This document shows positions 1 to 10,700 of a DNA stretch of 64,000 nt, one piece after another. The notes under the pieces are model-generated. The model saw only the letters and a program-made list of their open reading frames with translations. It was not told the origin of the DNA and made no database searches. The stretch is from Bacteroidia bacterium (lineage in GTDB: Bacteria; Bacteroidota; Bacteroidia; M30B66), in NCBI GenBank assembly GCA_018401705.1, contig JAGYKL010000008.1, forward strand, positions 75,688-139,687, given 5' to 3'. Position 1 is the stretch's first letter. Each line of letters opens with the position of its first letter. Both the position numbers and the translations under genes were made by a program.

Positions 1-2
1 TG

Positions 3-557
3 GCTCCCGAAAACATGCCCCCTGAAAATGAATCTATCCGACTCATAAACACCGAAATTTATCAATCGGTTAATCCATTTTGGGTTGTAGTATTAACGCC
101 TTTAGTAGTTCTATTCTTTGGTTTTCTTCGAAAACGAAAGCTTGAACCTTCAACACCCGGTAAAATTGGCTGGGGCTTATTTGTTTCTGCTCTTTCAACT
201 TTAGTAATGGTTTGGGCTGTTTATGCCACACATAACGGCCTGGAAAAGGCATCTGCCTGGTGGCTCATTTCATGTTACGGAGTAATTACGGTTGGCGAAC
301 TGTTTTTAAGCCCAATGGGGCTTTCGATAGTTTCTAAACTTAGCCCGCCCCGACTAACTGCCTTAATGATGGGAGGCTGGTTTCTTTCAACTTCAATTGG
401 AAATAAACTTTCGGGAATCTTAGCTACTTTATGGGATACTTACGACAACAAGGCTAATTATTTCCTGGTAAACTTTGTGCTGCTTGCTGGAGCTACCTTG
501 CTAATGTTCAGCTTATTAAAATGGCTCAAAGAAATTTTTAACGAACATGCTGCTTAA
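3..557 (+). CDS. POT-family peptide/H+ symporter, C-terminal part
   Basis: This is the C-terminal end of a proton-dependent oligopeptide transporter of the POT/PTR branch of the major facilitator superfamily, an inner-membrane symporter for di- and tripeptides. The frame is open to the window edge, so the start lies outside; the first ATG at base 15 is internal. About five hydrophobic segments are visible, with the family-typical stretch GELFLSPMGLSIVSKLSP followed by a conserved GGWFLSTSIGNKLSG. The protein ends in a short basic/acidic cytoplasmic tail (KWLKEIFNEHAA). It lies 14 bases upstream of a SulP gene in the same direction. This frame is intact, in contrast to the next four genes. The family is clear; the substrate is inferred from the family. 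Confidence 0.85.
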   Translation, partial: APENMPPENESIRLINTEIYQSVNPFWVVVLTPLVVLFFGFLRKRKLEPSTPGKIGWGLFVSALSTLVMVWAVYATHNGLEKASAWWLISCYGVITVGELFLSPMGLSIVSKLSPPRLTALMMGGWFLSTSIGNKLSGILATLWDTYDNKANYFLVNFVLLAGATLLMFSLLKWLKEIFNEHAA

Positions 558-571
558 GCACACTTTCCTAT

Positions 572-2104
572 ATGCCTCATAACCAATCAATTTCAGAAAG
601 ACTTAAAAAAGACGCACCCCGCATCGGTGATGGTCTTTCTCGTTGCTCTTCCTTTATGCTTAGGAATTGCCCTGGCAAGCGGAGCCTCCAGCGTTCTCAG
701 GTATTATGGCAGGGTTTGTAGGCGGAATAGTTATTGGCTTCTCAGTGCTCACAGATAAGTGTAGTGGTCCTGCGGCTGGATTACCGTTGTTGTTCTTAAT
801 TCTATCGAGACGCTTGGTTCGTTTGAAGCATTTTTGCTTGCTTTAGTAATTGGAGGTGTTTTGCAAATCCTTTTGGGTGTAGTAAAAGCAGGTTTAATCT
901 CAAACTTCTTCCCTTCAGACAGTCATTCGGGGCATGTTAGCTGCTATTGGGCTAATCCTAATTCTAAAGCAAATACCACATGCCATTGGTTATGATTTTG
1001 ATTATGAAGGCGACTTTGCATTTGCTGAAGATCAGGAACATAACACCTTCACTGATATTGTTTTCGCGATGTTGGAGCCCAATTTTTTAGCTATTGCCAT
1101 TTGCCTTATTTCCCTTATTCTCATGGTTGTTTGGGATAACAAAATCCAAGTCTAGATTGCCAGCTTTAAAGGTAATTCCTGGTGCTATTAGCTGTTGGTG
1201 CCGGAATTCTTATTAACTACTTGGCTAATTCGCTGGAGAAGGCTTCATGCTCGAAAGTGAACATCTTGTAAATTGCCCTCCAACATCCTTTCTAAACCTC
1301 TTGGCGAATTATTTTCTACACCCGACTTCAGTGCTTATCAAAAATCCCCAGTTTACCTGGTAGCAATTACCATAGCTCTTATTGCAAAGTATAGAAACCT
1401 TATTAAGTATCGAAGCAACAGATAAACTTGACCCCTCACTTAAGAATTCACCTCTTAATCGAGAATTAATTGCTCAAGGTATTGGAAATACATTGCTGGG
1501 TTTTATTGGTGGAATCCCAGCTACTGCTGTTATCGTTAGAAGCTCTGCTAATATTGTTGCGGGAGCCGTTTCAAAACTCTCAGCAATCATTCATGGCCTG
1601 CTGCTTATTATTAGCGTACTTTTCCTTTCGTCCGTGCTCAATAAGATTCCTCTTGCCTCTTTAGCTGCAATCTTATTGGTTGTTGGATGCAAGTTAACTA
1701 ACCCTGCGCTTTATCTACATGATTTCTCAAGGGCCATCTCAGTATCTGCCTTTCATCATAACTATCTTATCAATCATTTTCACTGATTTGCTCGTTGAAT
1801 AACCATAGGTCTTATGGTCGGTATTGCTTTCATGATTTTTAGCAATTACTATAAAGCTGTTCACGTTACTCAAAAGGACCATCTTTATTTGATTCGACTT
1901 AAAAACAACGTTACTTTCTTGAACAAATTCACCCTTCGGGAACAGCTTCGCCGCTTACCGGAAGGTGCTGATGTAATCATAGATATACGCTCTGCTTCAT
2001 TCATCGATCACGATATTCGAGAAACGATAGAGCAATTTGAAGTATCTGCCCCCGGCAGAAATATTCAGGTAGAAGTGCGCAGAAACAAAACCTATTCTTC
2101 TTAA
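572..2104 (+). pseudogene. SulP/SLC26-family anion transporter with C-terminal STAS domain, multiply frameshifted
   Basis: When frames are joined, the region reads as one SulP permease: an N-terminal [16 protein letters not shown], then GIALASGA, a GPAAGL motif, GMLAAIGLILILKQIP, several more membrane segments, and a C-terminal STAS domain (about 1814-2104). SulP proteins import sulfate or bicarbonate with H+ or Na+. The reading frame changes at least five times before base 930 (near 617, 687, 740, 782 and 925) and again near 1155, 1250-1380 and 1790. The changes are mostly one-base gains or losses. Neighbouring housekeeping genes show the same damage, so sequencing error is more likely than true decay. 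The gene sits 20 bases before a beta-carbonic anhydrase, a pairing that favours bicarbonate as substrate (inference). Confidence 0.8.
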
Positions 2105-2124
2105 CTCAAACAAAGTTCTATTTC

Positions 2125-2767
2125 ATGAAATCATTTGAACGATTGTTACTCGACAACAAAGCCTGGGCTTCGGATAAATTAATGCAGGATGAAAAGTTCT
2201 TCGAAAATCAAGCTCATGCACAAAAACCTGAGTTCTTTTGGATTGGCTGCTCCGATAGTCGCGTGCCAGCAAATGAAGTCACCAATACTGAATCTGGCGA
2301 GATTTTCGTGCATAGAAATGTAGCAAACATGGTGGTTAACACCGACTTAAATCTTCTTTCAGTCTTGCAATATGCGGTTGATGTGCTTGAGGTTAAGCAC
2401 GTAATCGTTTGTGGACATTACGGCTGTGGCGGAGTTAAAGCTGCTCTAACCAATGGTTCTTATGGCACTCAATAAATGGCTCAGAAACATCAAAGATGTT
2501 TACCGATTTCATCGGGAAGAAGTCGACGTTATTAAAGATGAGCAATTGAGACTCAATAAAATGATTGAACTTAATGTTCAGGAGCAAGTCATGAATCTGG
2601 CTAAAACATCTATCATTCAAAAAGCCTGGCACAAAAGAAAAGGCCCTCAGCTTCATGGTTGGGTTTATGGCTTAAACGATGGAATACTTCATGACATCAT
2701 AGATCTTGATTATACTTTCGAAGTTGACCCTATTTACCGTTTTACCACTAATGAACTCGAAGCTTAA
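2125..2767 (+). pseudogene. Beta-class carbonic anhydrase, one frameshift
   Basis: Interconverts CO2 and bicarbonate in the cytoplasm. The zinc ligands of the beta class are visible: Cys42, Asp44 and Arg46 in CSDSR, then His98 and Cys101 in CGHYGCGG. The first frame ends at 2475 just after GSYGT. The rest ([14 protein letters not shown] to FTTNELEA, ending at 2767) continues in another frame, so a single indel lies near 2465-2470. Joined, it gives about 214 residues, the normal length for the family. It directly follows the SulP gene and is probably in one operon with it. The break is probably a sequence error, because both halves are well conserved. Confidence 0.87.
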
Positions 2768-2797
2768 TTACTAACTTAGCGGCCCCAATACATTAAA

Positions 2798-3544
2798 ATG
2801 GCAGGACACAGTAAATGGGCCAATATTAAGCACCGAAAAGGAGCTCAGGATAAACGGAGAGCTAAAGTATTTACTCGTATTCTGAGAGAAATCATGATCT
2901 CAGTTAAGGTTGGAACTCCAGACCCGGATTCAAATCCTCGCTTACGCTTAGCTATTCAAAATGCAAAAGGTGCGAACATTCCCAAAGACACAATCCAAAG
3001 AAATATTGACAAAGCTGCCGGCAAAGACGCCGACAATTATTCCGAACCAACTTACGAAGGTTACGGTCCATCAGGAATTGCAGTGTTTGTTGAATGCGCA
3101 ACTGACAATCTCAACAGGACCGTTCAGGATGTTAGAATGGTGTTTAATAAATACGGCGGAAACCTGGGCACAAACGGCTCATTAAGCTTTATTTTCGATA
3201 GAATGGGCGTTTTCACAATTCCTAAAGGGAAGCTTGATGAAGACGAATTTACCATGGAAATGATCGATGCCAATGCCAGCGAAGTAGAGCTTGAAGATGA
3301 TATATTCACCGTTTACGTCCCCCTTCGACTCTTTTTTGGTGAAATGCAACGAAAACTCGAACAACTGGGTATCGAAGCTGAAAACGCATCTTTACAGAGA
3401 ATTCCAAAAGAAAGAACCAAACTCGACATTGAATCTGCCAAAAAGCACTGAAATTAATTGAAATGATGGATGACCCTCGACGATGTTCAGGAAGTTTATC
3501 ACAACCTTGAGTTCACCGAAGAACTCGCCAACTCAATGGAATAA
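2798..3544 (+). pseudogene. YebC/PmpR-family regulator (TACO1-like), two frameshifts near the C-terminus
   Basis: The N-terminus MAGHSKWANIKHRKGAQDKR is diagnostic of the YebC/TACO1 family, about 240-250 residues long. Members act as transcription regulators or as aids to translation of proline-rich stretches. The continuous frame stops at 3451 after 217 residues, but the expected C-terminal helix continues in other frames. One shift falls in the lysine/alanine codons near 3445 and one extra C near 3474, after which DDVQEVYHNLEFTEELANSME runs to a TAA at 3542-3544. That stop overlaps the start of the next gene in a TAATG. Both shifts are most simply consensus errors. Confidence 0.88.
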
Positions 3545-5107
3545 TGGAACAACAAATTGCAACAACCAAGACCATGCAGGATAAAATTGAAGATTTAGAA
3601 GAAGAAAAAGCAAAGCTCTACTAGGTGGTGGCGCCAAACGCATTGAATCTCAGCATTCAAAAGGAAAGCTGAAGAGAGAATTGCCGTGTTACTCGATGAG
3701 GGCTCGTTCGAAGAAATTGGTCAACTAGTAACCCACCGAAGCACCAATTTTGGTCTTGAAAACCAGGTATTTTATGGTGATGGCGTAATTACCGGCTATG
3801 GCACTGTGCACGGAAGAACAGTTTATGTTTTTGCTCAGGACTTCACCGTTTTCGGTGGCTCGCTAGCCGAAGCTCTGCCGAAAGATTTGCCGTATTATGG
3901 ATTTAGCTATGCAAAATGGCGCTCCCGTTATTGGCTTAAAATGACTCTGGCGGGGCTCGTATCAGGAAGGCGTTGTTTCACTTGGTGGTTACGCCGATAT
4001 CTTCTACAAAAAACACACTTGCTTCTGGCGTTATTCCACAAATTTCTGCCATCATGGGCCCATGTGCCGGAGGAGCTGTTTATTCTCCAGCTATCACCGA
4101 TTTCATCCTGATGGTTGAAGATAACTCCTACATGTTTGTTACAGGACCAAATGTGGTAAAAACCGTCACCCATGAAGAAGTAACTTCCGAAGAACTTGGA
4201 GGTGCATCCGCGCATAGCGCGTAAAATCAGGTGTAACCCATTTTCTTCCCAAATGGGGTAGCATGCATCGAGGATATTAAAAAACTGCTGAGCTACATTC
4301 CATCAAATTGCGAGGAAGAAGCTCCAAGATTGCCTTATCAGCCTGCAAATGAAAACGTCCGGCTTTAAATTCAATTATTCTGGATAATCCAAATCAGCCT
4401 ACGACATTCGCGAAGTAATTGATGAAGTTATCGACAACGATACTTTCTTCTTCGAAGTACATAAAAACTTTGCTGAGAATATAGTTGTTGGCTTCGCCCG
4501 CCTGGGCGGAAGAAGTATCGGCATCGTAGCAAATCAACCTGCGTTTTTTAGCAGGTGTTCTCGATATTAAATCATCTCAAAAAGCTGCAAGGTTCGTGCG
4601 TTTCTGCGATTGTTTTAACATTCCATTGCTTGTGTTTGAGATGTGCCGGGCTTTCTTCCGGGTACCGACCAGGAGTGGAACGGAATCATTACCAATGGCG
4701 CTAAACTGCTGTATGCATTTTGTGAAGCAACCGTGCCAAGAATTACCGTAATTACCCGCAAAGCCTACGGCGGTGCTTATGATGTAATGAATTCTAAACA
4801 TATTGGAGCTGATATGAATTATGCCTGGCCTTCAGCCGAGATCGCTGTGATGGGAGCCAAAGGAGCCGCAGAAATTATTTTCCGCAATGAAATTAAAGAA
4901 GCGCCTATCCCTGAAGAAAAATGGCAGGAAAAAGAAAAAGAATACGCCGATTTGTTTGCCAATCCATACAATGCAGCTGCACGCGGATACGTTGATGAAG
5001 TTATTCACCCTGAGCAAACTCGCGAAAAGCTTATTAAGTCTTTCAAAATGCTTGAGAATAAGGTAGCTACACTTCCACGTAAGAAACACGGCAACATCCC
5101 CTTGTAA
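3544..5107 (+). pseudogene. Acyl-CoA carboxylase carboxyltransferase (beta) subunit, PccB-like, multiply frameshifted
   Basis: Carboxyltransferase subunit of a biotin-dependent acyl-CoA carboxylase, probably propionyl-CoA to methylmalonyl-CoA. Joined frames give the expected order: [49 protein letters not shown], the first oxyanion-hole region with [16 protein letters not shown] (about 4050-4110), then [14 protein letters not shown] (4645-4690) and a clean C-terminal half [19 protein letters not shown] to HGNIPL. Shifts occur near 3622, 3672, 3875, 3955, 4222, 4345, 4390, 4550 and 4640; from about 4640 to the stop the frame is intact. The ATG overlaps the yebC stop by one base. The biotin-carrying alpha subunit is not in the window. 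Confidence 0.85.
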
Positions 5108-5119
5108 AAGGGAAAAATT

Positions 5120-5527
5120 ATGTGGACTTGTCCAAAATGTGAGCGCCAATTCAAAATCACAAATCAATCACACTATTGTGTAATCAAAGACATTGGCGAG
5201 CTGTTTATTGATAAACCTGATTATCTGGTTTTAACATTTGACAGACTGCTCTCCGCCATAGCTAATTGGGAACCGCAATCGTTTGGAGCTTCAGTAAATA
5301 CAATCATATTTACTAATAAGAAAGCTTGGTTAATTTTAAGACCCATGAAGAACGAACTTGACTTAAAGTTCTACACCAATGAAATCATCGAGTCGGGGCT
5401 AATTAAAAAAACTACTACCTACGGCGAAAACATAGCATATCATATTCGCATTAAAGAAGAATATGAAGTAAATCCTGAACTACTTTCACTTCTTAGAATA
5501 GGTTTTGACCACGCACTCAAGGGATAA
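5120..5527 (+). CDS. DUF5655-family protein with N-terminal zinc-ribbon-like motif
   Basis: A 135-residue protein opening with CPKC (residues 4-7) and a second HYC a few residues on, a probable small zinc-binding knuckle. The rest is an alpha/beta domain that I place in the DUF5655 family, whose function is not established. No signal peptide or membrane segment is seen. It starts 12 bases after the carboxyltransferase stop and lies in the same direction. It marks the return to clean, unbroken reading frames. Family assignment is by overall pattern and is moderately sure. Confidence 0.65.
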   Translation: MWTCPKCERQFKITNQSHYCVIKDIGELFIDKPDYLVLTFDRLLSAIANWEPQSFGASVNTIIFTNKKAWLILRPMKNELDLKFYTNEIIESGLIKKTTTYGENIAYHIRIKEEYEVNPELLSLLRIGFDHALKG

Positions 5528-5531
5528 AACA

Positions 5532-6245
5532 ATGCAATTAACACGTATACTTTTCTTACTTTTTACCCTTACATCATGCTCAATCGAGACTTTTGCTCAG
5601 ATAGAAATCAAGGGTAAAATCACCGATTCTGAATCAGGTCAGGCTTTGCCTTATGCTTTTGTTATCATCAACCGTACTCAAAATGGAGTTTTTGCAGATA
5701 CCCGAGGCGAATATTCAATCAAGGTTATTCCAGGAGATTCTCTATTATTTTCACTCACTGGTTATCAATTCACAAAGGTCATATTGAGCGACACACTTAG
5801 TCAATCGCCCTATGAAGTTGATGTTAAACTAAAGCTAAAACCGGTAAAACTTCGTGAGTTTATCATAAAAGCTCCCAAAACATTTGATCAAATTCTATCT
5901 GAACTCGAAAAGGCTGAGAAGTCGAAAGTCACAAATAAAACCGAAGTATCGAGTGCTATCGAGAGCCCCATTACATTTCTGTATATGCAGTTTAGCAAAG
6001 AAGGCAAGGCAATTAGAAAAATCTCTGAACTCAAGGCTGAAGATGCTAAGCAGGAATTACTTAAAGACTTATTTACTCGCTATATGTTGGCTCATATTAT
6101 AGATCTTGAAGAAGCCGACATGGATGATTTCATTGCATTTTCGGGCTTAAAACAAACCTACAATATGTTCGAAACAGAATATGAATTGGTGGTTTATGTT
6201 AAGAAGCGTCACGCCGATTATAAACGCTATCGGGGAATTGAATAG
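5532..6245 (+). CDS. Secreted/envelope protein with CarboxypepD_reg-like domain
   Basis: A 237-residue protein with an N-terminal hydrophobic signal (MQLTRILFLLFTLTSCSIETFAQ). A Cys within the signal could be a lipobox (LTSC), but cleavage after FAQ is equally plausible. Residues about 27-105 match the carboxypeptidase-D regulatory-like beta-sandwich found at the front of many Bacteroidota surface proteins (IKGKITDSESGQALPYAF, DTRGEYSIKV). The C-terminal half is helical and charged with no family I recognise. I chose the ATG at 5532 and not the upstream in-frame ATG at 5505, because the later one starts directly at the signal peptide and the earlier one overlaps the DUF5655 gene. Role unknown. 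Confidence 0.7.
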   Translation: MQLTRILFLLFTLTSCSIETFAQIEIKGKITDSESGQALPYAFVIINRTQNGVFADTRGEYSIKVIPGDSLLFSLTGYQFTKVILSDTLSQSPYEVDVKLKLKPVKLREFIIKAPKTFDQILSELEKAEKSKVTNKTEVSSAIESPITFLYMQFSKEGKAIRKISELKAEDAKQELLKDLFTRYMLAHIIDLEEADMDDFIAFSGLKQTYNMFETEYELVVYVKKRHADYKRYRGIE

Positions 6246-6505
6246 GTGGTAGTTTTTGGGGGATAGTTGGTAATTGATTAAAGATATAGCCAAGGAATAC
6301 GTACCAGCTGCAATCAATAAAATTTGGGGCTTCCCGCGAGGTTCGCTATTCGCTGAGCTCTTAGCTCAACGCGGTCGCGTTCTCCCGGCTACTCCTCCCC
6401 TTCGCTTCTCTCAGTGTGCGGGGTAGCTCCGTACGCCCGCTAAGCCAAGCCTTTCTATTAACTTCAGCCACAGAAAAAAGCTAAATACTTAATCATTTAT
6501 GGAAT
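6246..6505. other. Intergenic region with a GC-rich, hairpin-bearing block
   Basis: No gene. From about 6328 to 6455 the sequence is visibly richer in G and C than its surroundings, with many CGC/GCG steps and a perfect hairpin TGAGCT-CTT-AGCTCA at 6354-6368. It may be a member of a dispersed intergenic repeat family, but no second copy was recognised in this window. Confidence 0.4.
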
Positions 6506-7051
6506 TCATAATCCATCATCCTGAATTTCTTCTAAACCGCTTCCTTTCATAACAGGAACATACAGTAAGACATTAATACCAACCAAAATGAACAGTAAGC
6601 TGAAAGCTTCTAATTTAAACATCGAGAAGCTTGCAATAACAACAGTACTAGCTCCCGCAGCCAGGCCAATTATTAAACGAACAAAAATAACTCTATACAA
6701 AACTTTTTGACCTAAATTAAAAAGCCAATTGCAGAATATAATCTCCGACAATGCATAGAAAATAAAGAGAAACTCTGTAAATGAAATCATTGCTTCAACA
6801 GTATTACAAAAAACCAAAATAGAGATTCCATATACCAACATTGCTAAAGCATGCATCTCATGATATGCAAATTGAACCTGCTTTCGCTGCTTTGAAAAAG
6901 CTGCAATAAATGCAATTACTGCAGCTATGATTAAAATTGCACCTAACACAAATTGAATTGTGCTAAATGCAAAGTTTTCAGAAAACAATAGAATCATTCC
7001 TGCAAGAATTATCAGGCCACCATACAGGTAAATTGATAGATATTTTTTCAT
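6506..7051 (-). CDS. DUF308/HdeD-like membrane protein
   Basis: A 181-residue integral membrane protein with about six hydrophobic helices in paired arrangement (YGGLIILAGMILLF, IQFVLGAILIIAAVIAFIAA, LAMLVYGISILVF, then FLFIFYALSEIIF, LIIGLAAGASTVVIA and LLFILVGINVLLYVPV). This layout fits the DUF308 family that includes E. coli HdeD, linked to acid resistance there, though the role in Bacteroidota is not established. The C-terminal tail is short and acidic (EEIQDDGL). It stands alone, convergent with the upstream plus-strand gene and separated from it by the GC-rich block. Confidence 0.6.
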   Translation of the reverse strand: MKKYLSIYLYGGLIILAGMILLFSENFAFSTIQFVLGAILIIAAVIAFIAAFSKQRKQVQFAYHEMHALAMLVYGISILVFCNTVEAMISFTEFLFIFYALSEIIFCNWLFNLGQKVLYRVIFVRLIIGLAAGASTVVIASFSMFKLEAFSLLFILVGINVLLYVPVMKGSGLEEIQDDGL

Positions 7052-7717
7052 TTAATAGATTCTCTCCAGAGATGTTGTCTTCGCTTAAAAGCAAATCAAG
7101 CTTGCTAGTAATTCTTAATAGCAAATAATCAGAATTGGTCATTGAATTAAAATCAAGACAACACAAATTTCTGAATGAATAGTGTTTTCACACTTATACA
7201 ATTCTTTTAAAGTGTTATATAATTAACAGACTTTAATGAAAAGTAATTAAAAGCAACTTCGATTTGAATTAGCCAAAAACAAACTAAATAAATAAAAGCA
7301 TAATAGTCTGGTTATCAGCCTCAATCATAAATTAGCTTAAAGGAACACTAGCGGAAAATAATTTTCATCAATCATAATTATTATAAGGTAAAAACATAAA
7401 AAGCAATAACAATTGGGCTTAACAGTATAACATAATTCAATCTAATTTCTCTAGTTGAATTAAGCCTTTTAAACGATTCTAAATAAATTCCAAAATCATT
7501 CCTACTTTGCGAGAAATTAGGCCCATTCTATCTACTAACCTGTATTTTTTTGATCAAGAATTTTTCGGGAACTCAAAAAGCATATTCAATTTAGATTTAT
7601 GAAAACATTTCTTTCGAATTACCTGAGCAATCTGGGATTTACTAGCTAAATGTCCAAATAGTTGGCTTAAACAAAACGACCAAAATCAATAAGTACTAAT
7701 TAAATCTCAAAAGATAT
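7052..7717. other. 666-base AT-rich intergenic region
   Basis: Lies between two divergent genes. It is strongly AT-rich with stop codons in all frames and holds no convincing gene. A TACTTTGC near 7503-7510 resembles a -7 element but has only one base between TA and TTTG, so I do not call it as a promoter. No clear hairpin or repeat was seen. Confidence 0.5.
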
Positions 7718-10700
7718 ATGAATCTAAATCAGGCCCTTTCCTTCATTCTAATTTTCTTCTTCTCTTGCGCATTCACACAGCCTACTTTTGAATGGGTAAA
7801 CTCAATGGGAACAATCTCATCCGATGTAGGTAAAGAGGTTGTTGTTGATAACGATGGAAACTCTTATGTAATTGGAACGTTTCGCCTCGTAGCAGATTTC
7901 GACCCAGGTCCCGATGTTTTAAATTTAACCGCATTCGGCTCTAAAGATGTATTTGTCCAGAAATTAGACCCCAATGGCAACCTACTATGGGTGAAGCAAT
8001 TCGGAGGAACAAATGAAGATGATGCAAGTTCAATTGTTATTGATTCAAATGCCGACATTATCATTACCGGAGAGTTTAAAGGAACGGCAGACTTTGACCC
8101 AAATGCTGGCACAAACACCCTCACTGCAACGGGAACTTACTTCGATACTTTCATCGCCAAATTAGATAATAACGGCAACCTTATTTGGGTAAAACAGCTA
8201 GATGCAACCCATCACTGCTATGCCGAAGACATCGACGTGAATTCAAATAATGAAATCCTCTTAACCGGAAGGTGGTTCGAAACTGCCGATTTCAATCCGG
8301 GTTTTGATGTAAATAACCTAACAGCTCAGGGGATAGGCTGGGATATCTATATTCTCAAGTTAACTTCAAATGGAGATTTCGTTTGGGTAGTTCCTATTGC
8401 TGGAACTGACAACAATTACGTTCAGGCAATTAAAGTTGACTTAAATGATGACCTTTTAATATGTGGTTATTACTATGAAACTATTGATTTAAACCCAGGC
8501 CCTGGAACAGATACTCATATAGCTAACCCAAATCAAGAAGATATGTTTATCGTTAAACTTGACACCGATGGCCTGTACTTATGGGGAAAAAACTTCTCGT
8601 CTGGTTCAACCGAAATATCAAATAGCATTGAAGTTGATCTGAATAACGATTACTATTTTGGAGGGTACTTTTCTGGCTCATTAGATTTTGATCCGGGGCC
8701 TGGTAACACCACACTAAACCCATTAAATCAAGTCACTGATGCTTTCTTGCTAAAACTAAATTCTGCAGGAATATTCCAGTGGGTCAAACAAATACAAGGA
8801 ACTAGTGATGGAGAGATTTTCTCAATTGCTCTAGATAACCAAGGGGATGTAATCATTGCTGGGGTCTTTTCTCTAACCGCCGACTTCAATCCCGGGCCAC
8901 CTGTTGAAAATATCACCTCAGTTGGTGGACGAGATATATTCTTTCAAAAATTATCGCCTGATGGGTCATACCATTGGACCTTAACTTTAGGTGGGTTTGA
9001 TGATGATTACATCAATTCTATTGCAGTGAGAAATGGAGATATTCATGCCACAGGAGTTTTTAGAAGCACTGCTGATTTTAATCCGGGACTTGCAGAAGCC
9101 AATAAAACATCTAATGGTCTTGATGATATTTTTGTCCTTAAGCTTGGCGAATGCACTCCGGGCACCTTAACTCTTAATCAATCCAATTTACCCGACTTAA
9201 CTGGCGAATGCTTGGTGGCCGCTCCCTCTCCCCCAAAAGCAAGTGACTGCGGACAAACTTACGACGGCGTTTCAGACGTTTCTTTCCCAATCACTACTCT
9301 TGGAACAACCACAATAACTTGGACTTACGATGATGGAAACGGAAACACTCTAACCCAAACACAAGAAGTTATAATCAATGATGTTTCTGCGCCTTTGGCG
9401 GATATTGCTACTTTACCTATAGTAACTTCCGAATGCTCTGTATCAAGCTTAACTGCCCCATCAGCAAGCGATAACTGCGCTGGAACAATCACTGCAACAC
9501 AAAACACTTCACTTCCAATAACTGCTTCAACAACCATCAATTGGACTTACGATGATGGAAACGGAAATACATCAACTCAAACACAAGAGGTTATAATCAA
9601 TGATGTTTCTGCGCCTATGGCTGATGTTGCTACTTTACCCAATGTAACTTCCGAATGTTCTGTATCAAGCTTAACGGCACCAACTGCAACCGACAACTGC
9701 GCTGGAACAATCACTGCAACACAAAACTCTTCACTTCCAATAACTGCTTCAACAACCATCAATTGGTCTTACGATGATGGAAACGGAAACACTTTAACCC
9801 AAACGCAAGAAGTCGTAATCAATGATGTTTCTGCGCCTTTGGCGGATATTGCTACTTTACCTATAGTAACTTCCGAATGCTCTGTAACAAGCTTAACGGC
9901 ACCAACTGCAAGCGATAACTGCGCTGGAACAATCACTGCAACACAAAACTCTTCACTTCCAATAACTGCTTCAACAACCATCAATTGGACTTACGATGAT
10001 GGAAACGGAAATACTTCAACCCAAACGCAAGAAGTCTTAATCAATGATGTTTCTGCGCCTTTGGCGGATATTGCTACTTTACCCATAGTAACTTCCGAAT
10101 GCTCTGTAACAAGTTTATCTGCCCCAACTGCAAGCGATAACTGCTCTGGAACTATCTCTGCAACGCAAAACACTTCACTTCCTATAACTGCTTCAACAAC
10201 CATCTCTTGGACTTACGATGATGGAAACGGAAATACCTCAACTCAAAACCAAGAAGTTATTATAAGTCATATAGACAGTAGTATTACACAAATTGATGCG
10301 TTTACTTTAGGCGCAGAAGCTGCCGGCTTTACTTACCAATGGGTTGACTGTGATAATGATAATCAACCTATCCCAGGAGAAACAAACCAAATTTTTACAG
10401 CAGCAAATGTGGGGAATTACGCAGTTGAAATCAGTAATGAAACTTGCTTTGTCACATCCGACTGCATAAGCCTATTAACGGTTGGCATTGAAACTATTAG
10501 CACCGCTAATGTATCTGTATTTCCCAATCCAACTAATGGTGTTTTCTTTATCAATAGCGAAACTAATGACTTCAATGCTATTGTAGTTAGAAATGTTCTA
10601 GGTCAAAAAATAGAGGAATTCTCATTTAGTCCTCAGCAATCACAAAAATTTGAATTAACTCATCAATCGGGAATATACTTTATTGAAATTGTGCTAGACT

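Noticed and set aside
6978-7166. Short minus-strand frame upstream of the DUF308 gene
   Set aside because: Overlaps the DUF308 start in another frame, and its sequence looks random.
9325-10203. Series of long open frames on the minus strand opposite the HYR-like repeats
   Set aside because: They recur at exactly the repeat period and mirror the plus-strand coding sequence; they are antisense shadows.
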